From positions 1,736,001 through 1,800,000 of the forward strand of contig JAHEWK010000003.1 of the NCBI GenBank assembly GCA_020740775.1: 64,000 bases of DNA, written 5' to 3'. The notes under the pieces were generated by a model. That model saw nothing but the letters and a program-made list of their open reading frames with translations, was not told the DNA's origin and did no database searches. A program made the position numbers and the translations under genes. The DNA is from Ilyonectria destructans. Its lineage: Eukaryota; Ascomycota; Sordariomycetes; Hypocreales; Nectriaceae. Positions 58,834-64,000 of the stretch are shown one piece after another (position 1 is the stretch's first letter; each line of letters begins with the position of its first letter).

Positions 58834-59670
58834 TTCTGCGGTGGCGTCCGTTTCAATGCACGAGTGGCGATGGCATTCGTCAAGTCAGAAGGAAGAGTTT
58901 CCGACACAGCCAATTGCTGGAAGTTACCGGGAGACGCTTCACTCGTCTGATGTTCCCGATCACCGGAGCTTCGAATCCCGCGTGGCCAGCTTTGCCAGGA
59001 CGACGGCGGTTGGTACCTAGCGTCGCCTGTTGGGTGGGTGGATATCGGTCCTGAACCCCTGTGAAGCCGTGGAAGCTAACGTCCCCTGCCCATGAACCCC
59101 CGATGAGCCCAGTTTATCTTCATTCACCGAGCGAAATTCCCTCATGGCGTTGGCCTCGACTCTCTGTGGAGAAGTCGACTACCGAGCAGGCTACGAATAA
59201 GGACCGCTCTCCACACTTTAAGGCTCTCGGACTGTCGCCATTGCATAACGAGTCCCACCCTCACGAACCCATGCTCAAAAGTCAGGCGTGCTTGGCATGC
59301 GCAGAATTTTCCCAGGGTGACAGTTCTTGCATCGGAGCAGGTTCGGTTCTTCGGTCGTAGGCCATGATGCGTGCGCAAGCGGTTTAGTCGCATCTTATCA
59401 ATCTGATTGTGCCCCACACGTTGCGACTCGCCTCAGCCGGCTTTTCGAGGCCCTATCAATCGCCAAACTCTACATCCTGGCTGGCAAATCGTCCGTCTGA
59501 TGATGCGCGGTGGGGTCCCTGCTTGTGGAAAGATTGATAAAGGCTGTGCAAGCCGGCTGTGCAGTTTCCTCTGCATGCTTCCTTGATTGGGTAAAAACAC
59601 CACATCAACCTTTCTCGCTTCATTGCTCCCCTTGACACTTTGTGTATTCTTCATACCCGCATCGGCAGTC
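58834..59670. other. Divergent promoter region of two MFS genes
   Basis: Lies between ATGs at 58833 (minus) and 59671 (plus). Frames here have no recognisable content. Co-regulation of the two transporters is possible but not shown. Confidence 0.45.
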
Positions 59671-61463
59671 ATGGCTCAACCGCAGCACGATGGCGCAGGG
59701 CAACTCACCCCTGAGCAACGTGTAGAGCTCGGCAACAAGGAGGGAGATCTCATCACCGAGGTCAAGCCATCCAGCACGTCCAGCGATTCAGGTCGCGATG
59801 GCCTCCAGCCAGTGCCGTTGGCGTGGAAGCTCGCCTCCGTCGCGCTGGTAACTGCCATTGGCTTCGGCTCGCAATGGAGTTCCGGCATCACCGGAGCGAT
59901 GAAGAGCACCATGAAGAAGGAAATGAACATCAACAACACTCAGTTTTCCCTGCTCGAGGCCAGTGAGGATTTCATGGTCACTGCCTTGATGCTTCTAAGT
60001 GGCATTGTCACCGATCGAATTGGAGGCGCTGGTGGGTCTTGGTAGTTCTTATTCCCAGAAACCCTGCTGACAAAACTTCCAGGTGCCATGTTGTACGGCA
60101 ATGTCATTTACTCAGTCGGCTCAATCCTGGTCGCCGCAGCCGCGCAGACTCGGTCATACAAGTTCATGATCGCCGGCAGAGTCATTCGCGCTCTCGGAGA
60201 CATTGCCACCCAGGTTGCCCAGTACAAGGTTTTCTCGTCTTGGTTCGCCCCTGGAAATGGCTTTGCCTCCACCCTGGGCTTCGAACTTGGCATTGGAAAG
60301 ATTGGCGCCTTTGCCGGAAAGTCGTCAGCTAACATCATTGCCAAGAACACTGGAGACTTCGCCTGGGTCTTCTGGGTTGCTGTGTTTATGAACATCTTTA
60401 CTAATGTCATGACGGGCGTCTTCTATTGGTTCACAAAGGTTGCCAACCGCCGGTTCCATGGCGTTGATGATCCTGCTACTGGAGAGCGATTGGCAGAGAA
60501 GACCAAGAAACTTCAGCTCAGAAAGGTATTGGAACTCCCGTGGTCATTCTGGTGTGTTATGGGTTTCTCGCTTTTCGAGACTTCAACGGCAATCGTTTTC
60601 CTGCAGAATGCTACTGAGCTTGCTGAGCAACGGTTCGGTACTGATTCCATTGCTGCTGGCTGGTACAGCTCTGTCCTCCAATATTCCGGTAAGAGTGGAC
60701 CTCCGAAGCCGTCGTCTCCAGATCGCTAACTAGTCGTCCAGGATTCTTCGTTGTCCCACTTCTCGGAGTCTTCCTCGACTTGTACGGCCAACGAATCTCT
60801 GTTTGTGAGTACTTCGTGCAGGAAAACGCACACGCATTGTTTGGTTAACATTTATCTAGTGGTTTTCTGCGGCATTGGTGTCTTTGTTTCCATGCTTCTC
60901 GTTTCATTCTCGGCCGGTACTACCGGAACAGCCGCGTCCTTTGCAGTCTTCGCCTTTGCGTACTGCTTCGGCCCCACTACTATCATTGACGGTACCCGCA
61001 CTTCAATGTGGGATAGCACCGTCTTTGGCTCTGCTTATTCCATCAAGATCATGATGAACAATGCGTAAGACGATATCCAGCGTAAAATTGGGTTCTTTGC
61101 TAACTAAGTTACAGGATGAATATTATTGTGCGAGTCATCACTGGTAGAATCCAAGACGCTGACAACAACTCCTACGATAAGGTCACCATTGTCTACGTCA
61201 TTCTTGCTGGCTGCTCCGTCGTTGTGTCTCTGCTCCTTGCCGTTGTCGCCTGGCGATCAGTCGACTTGGGACACCTGCAATGGACACGAAAGATGCGCAT
61301 CGCTCGTGGCGATGTCTTGAACGACAGGAAGGCTAGGTTCTATGAGGAGAAAGGTGGACGAAACAAGAAAATCTCCATGATGTGCTTTGCAAGCCTCATC
61401 GCCCTTACTCTAGGCAGCTGGTGTGCCTACTTCTGGGGAGTGGCCACTGGAAACAACGAGTAA
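59671..61463 (+). CDS. MFS transporter, MFSD1-like
   Basis: Five exons, join(59671..60031, 60083..60688, 60742..60804, 60860..61064, 61115..61463), give 527 residues; introns are 50-55 bases. I start at the ATG at 59671, since the frame upstream begins only with a non-ATG codon. Helix 1 is LASVALVTAIGFGSQWSSGITGAM and GIVTDRIGGAGAMLYGN is the MFS helix 2-3 loop. IRALGDIATQVAQYKVFSSWFAPGNGFASTLGFELGIGKIGAF is typical of MFSD1-like transporters, which export small peptides or amino acids from lysosomes or vacuoles in animals. C-terminal helices run from VFCGIGVFVSMLLVSF to LGSWCAYFWG. The assignment to MFSD1-like is by motif; the substrate in fungi is unknown. Confidence 0.92.
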
Positions 61464-64000
61464 AGGACGAAAGACCTATGTCCAATGACGATACGAATTT
61501 GGAATCGTAACTAGCACTTATCTAATGTAATCCGAATCGGAGCTTGATAATAGGTTATAATAGATAGACCGTCAATTTAAACAATCCCATCAGTTCTAAA
61601 ATTTCCAGTGGATTCAGTTAAGCGTTGTTCAACGAGTCTGAGATGGTGGGAGGAGTGACGGATTGATAACGCCGAGTTCTACCCCACACCACCACCACCG
61701 GGACATCCATGGCCATGGGAGAGACGGATTATGGTTTAGTTTCTTCGTACGGGGTTGACAGAAGATGAAGGAAACTGGTTGGGGATTGGGATTTCCATGG
61801 GCACATTACGCCACTATATTGCATGGTGACAATTGTGAGGCTATGATGCTGAAGATAAATAAAATTCTATTTAGACCCAGAATGAGACAGGGTAGGTGAC
61901 ATGCTCATCAAAGAGACACAAATTGTGTCTGCTCTTCCTAGCCTCAGGCTCTCATTTTTCGGCCCCTAAATTGGGGACAATTCTGCCGCTCAAAAACTTT
62001 TAGGCGGTGAGGAGCGCGAGCTGGGCCCCACTCATTTCCGTATAAAAGTTCGACGAGTCCTCCTCGGTTTGGTCTTTTTTTTTCTTTCTTCTTCACGTCG
62101 ACAATACTTCAGTAAGCCTACCCCTACTAGAGAGCACTCTCCAGAGCGCCTTTGCTGGACTCTGGCGATCTCTCGTACCATCTCTCTTTGCGCAGCCCGC
62201 TAACCCCCATCCGCAGGAGAATCATTTCTATAGTATTCGACCTTCTCTTGGTTCCCTAAAAGAGCCACAGATCCCACCCTGGTTGATGAGTGCATATCCT
62301 CGACACCCTAGAGTGAATACCTTGGTCCTCTCGCTCTGTCCGCAAGGATGGCGGTGCTGCTTCATTGCGGTTACTGTATAGAGAGATGTTCACCTCTTGA
62401 TGATCTCGACCCCGTTTGCGGTCTGCCTTCGGGCGCGCGCTCGGGGTGGGTGTTGATGGACGTCTGACAGGCGTTTCTTTTTCTTTTTCATTACTGTCTG
62501 GGGCTTGCCTTGGACGTGAGGAAGAAGTGTTGTGATGAATGTGACGTCGACATCGCTGTCCCACGTTGAAGCTTCTGGCATTGTTTATGAGACTCATTTC
62601 GGGATGTAGATTGCTCCACTAGTCAACCCGCCAGTGAACAAGCAGTGCATGGCTGTCGCCGGCTCGATGATGCCTGATGCAATTGCTCTGGGTAGACAGT
62701 ACCAACCCCAGATGCCAGAGTAGATCTTCGAGCCCACCGCTACGTATGGCGCAGCGCGTCCAAGGTGTCGCGCCCATGGTGATATCTGAGGAGACAACAT
62801 CTGGTAACTTCGTCCCATAGCAGGAGTTGCCAAATGGCCTGTGCCAATCGAGGTTCGTCACGTCTTGTTGGACATCCGTATGCTGGCCCTTGACGTCGTC
62901 GTAGTCGGCATGAGTTACGTGCCGTGTCCCTCGCTATCTCGATCTTGAAACTCGAGGCTTCCAGCGTCGGGAAGACGTTTCCCCTTGCGCGTGGTAACTG
63001 GGAAGACCTGGTTCGACAAGCTGAGGTCGTGCAGAGACACGCGCTTCTTGGCTCTGCTTGTACCGGCATTCCAGTCCTCGACCCTAGTCAGGCCGTCTCC
63101 CTGCTAGCGAGATACGGCGTAATTCCACAAGCGGGTCTATCCCATGGTGCTCCTCCTATCGCTTTCGATGATCAACGCTGCGAACGGGCTCGAGGTGAGT
63201 GCCAAAGGCTGTCTGTCTGGAGGACTTAAAGGAACAATCTCCCAAGGGTCTTTTATGGGCGGAATGAACCGAGACAGCTGAGCAAGAACTGTTGCTCCCC
63301 GTCAATGATGGTCGACGGGACTAGTAGTGCGAGAGCGGATACGAGCGCCACACTTCAAGGTGTTTTCTGTGCCTATATCGGCAAATAAATGCCAAAAGTT
63401 CATATTGGCCGACACCAGCAGCTTTGTAACCCCCAGTTTGAGCCGCTTGTGAGCCATGCATATCCAGAGCGGTCCATGGAAGCGCTCTCCCACGCTGATT
63501 CGAAGATTAGAGGAGACAAGTACTAAATTACAGCAACTACTGTGCGAGATATTCATATCTTTTATCTAGTACTTTGATCAGCAGTTTAGCGTTGATCCAA
63601 TTAGAGTTGGGAAGTCATTTTGATCGGTAGCGACCTGTCCGCGAGCAGGCAGTGGTGTTTTCAACTTCTTGATGTCCCAATCACCTCAGTCTAATGGTTT
63701 GTTCGCACAGTTTCATATGGGAATCATGCATGGGTGACAATAGTCATTGTTATATTGTTACTGCAAACTGCACTACCCTGGGACACCTCTCACTTAGGCA
63801 CCATTCCCCGCCCTTGCCCTATTCTGCGACCCATAGTGTTATCTTCGATACTAAGTGTGCCACCATGGATGTTATGCCCTGAGCCTCGGGCTGGGCGATT
63901 TTTGACGGGTGAAATTGAGCCCAAACCTTCAATCTTCTGAGATCTGTCGGGTGGTATTCCAGGGTGGTAGGTGCATCTTCTAGGGCGACAACTTGGCTTC
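61464..64000. other. Gene-poor right end, no firm gene
   Basis: A TATA-like gtataaaagt at about 62040-62049 with a CT-rich tract (62070-62095) looks like a plus-strand core promoter, but no convincing plus-strand frame follows. At 62594-63230 both strands show open stretches: minus WARHLGRAAPYVAVGSKIYSGIWGW and plus LDPSQAVSLLARYGVIPQAGL. Each is interrupted or lacks a start, and I recognise neither. 63300-64000 is empty. Confidence 0.4.
62040..62095 (+). promoter_or_regulatory. Core-promoter-like sequence
   Basis: gtataaaagt followed 30-55 bases later by a ttttttttctttcttc pyrimidine tract and cacgtcgacaata, as in fungal transcription starts. The transcript it would drive is not identified and may be noncoding. 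Confidence 0.3.

Noticed and set aside
62256..63069. Several overlapping minus-strand frames near the right end
   Set aside because: No two can be joined by plausible splice sites into one frame, and stops interrupt the most protein-like reading.
1..64000. tRNA genes, rRNA genes and CRISPR arrays
   Set aside because: No tRNA-like GTTCRA arm with matching acceptor stem was found by eye, no rRNA segment, and no spaced direct-repeat array; CRISPR is not expected in a fungus.

Overview
The window is nuclear DNA of a filamentous ascomycete. The evidence is short introns (about 49 to 78 bases) with GT..AG ends and CTAAC-like branch sites, an intergenic share near half of the window, and fungal families: Zn2Cys6 regulator, RTA1 protein, Kre9/KNH-like wall protein, fungal nitrilase, HET/NLR-type genes. 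Several repeats carry mainly C-to-T and G-to-A differences, as left by repeat-induced point mutation (RIP). A Sordariomycete, perhaps Hypocreales, is my inference from gene content and cannot be proven here.

Layout. 1-0.4 kb: 5' part of an unknown minus-strand gene cut by the window edge. 3.8-9.0 kb: a membrane-bound single-module NRPS of the Pls type (adenylation, carrier, three tandem left-handed beta-helix domains between membrane segments), a candidate epsilon-poly-lysine-type isopeptide synthetase. 10.9-12.2 kb: nitrilase/cyanide hydratase with a 10-base microexon. 12.6-13.8 kb: frameshifted F-box-like gene. 15.2-16.0 kb: secreted RNase T2. 17.2-21.4 kb: TPR-CHAT protease-like gene with one frameshift. 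21.9 kb: small secreted Kre9/KNH-like protein. 23.0-25.2 kb: broken NB-ARC/TPR (NLR-like) gene. 26.3 kb: APH-like pseudokinase. 27.9 kb: small zinc-ribbon protein. 30.6-31.7 kb: 2EXR-like protein. 32.5-34.5 kb: caspase-like (C14) protein. 34.9-35.9 kb: secreted GH16 glucanase. 37-41 kb: gene-poor, with a repeat and SDR debris. 41.6-44.1 kb: RTA1 membrane protein convergent with a Zn2Cys6 regulator. 46.0-47.2 kb: NmrA-like reductase. 48.5-50.2 kb: alpha/beta hydrolase plus a mutated partial copy of its 5' end joined to the dispersed repeat. 51.2 kb: SMI1/KNR4 (SUKH) protein. 53.5-55.9 kb: three-exon unknown protein with helical repeats. 57.1-61.5 kb: two divergent MFS transporters. After 61.5 kb I find no convincing gene.

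How it fits together. 17-34.5 kb holds two clan-CD protease folds (CHAT, caspase), an NLR-like relic, a pseudokinase and a 2EXR-like gene. Families of this kind are tied in fungi to allorecognition and regulated cell death; that they act together here is a hypothesis. The Pls-like synthetase is the most striking metabolic gene: no tailoring enzyme is needed by its family, and none clusters with it. The two frameshifts, the broken NLR, the SDR debris and the RIP-like duplicate show that this is an actively decaying accessory region.
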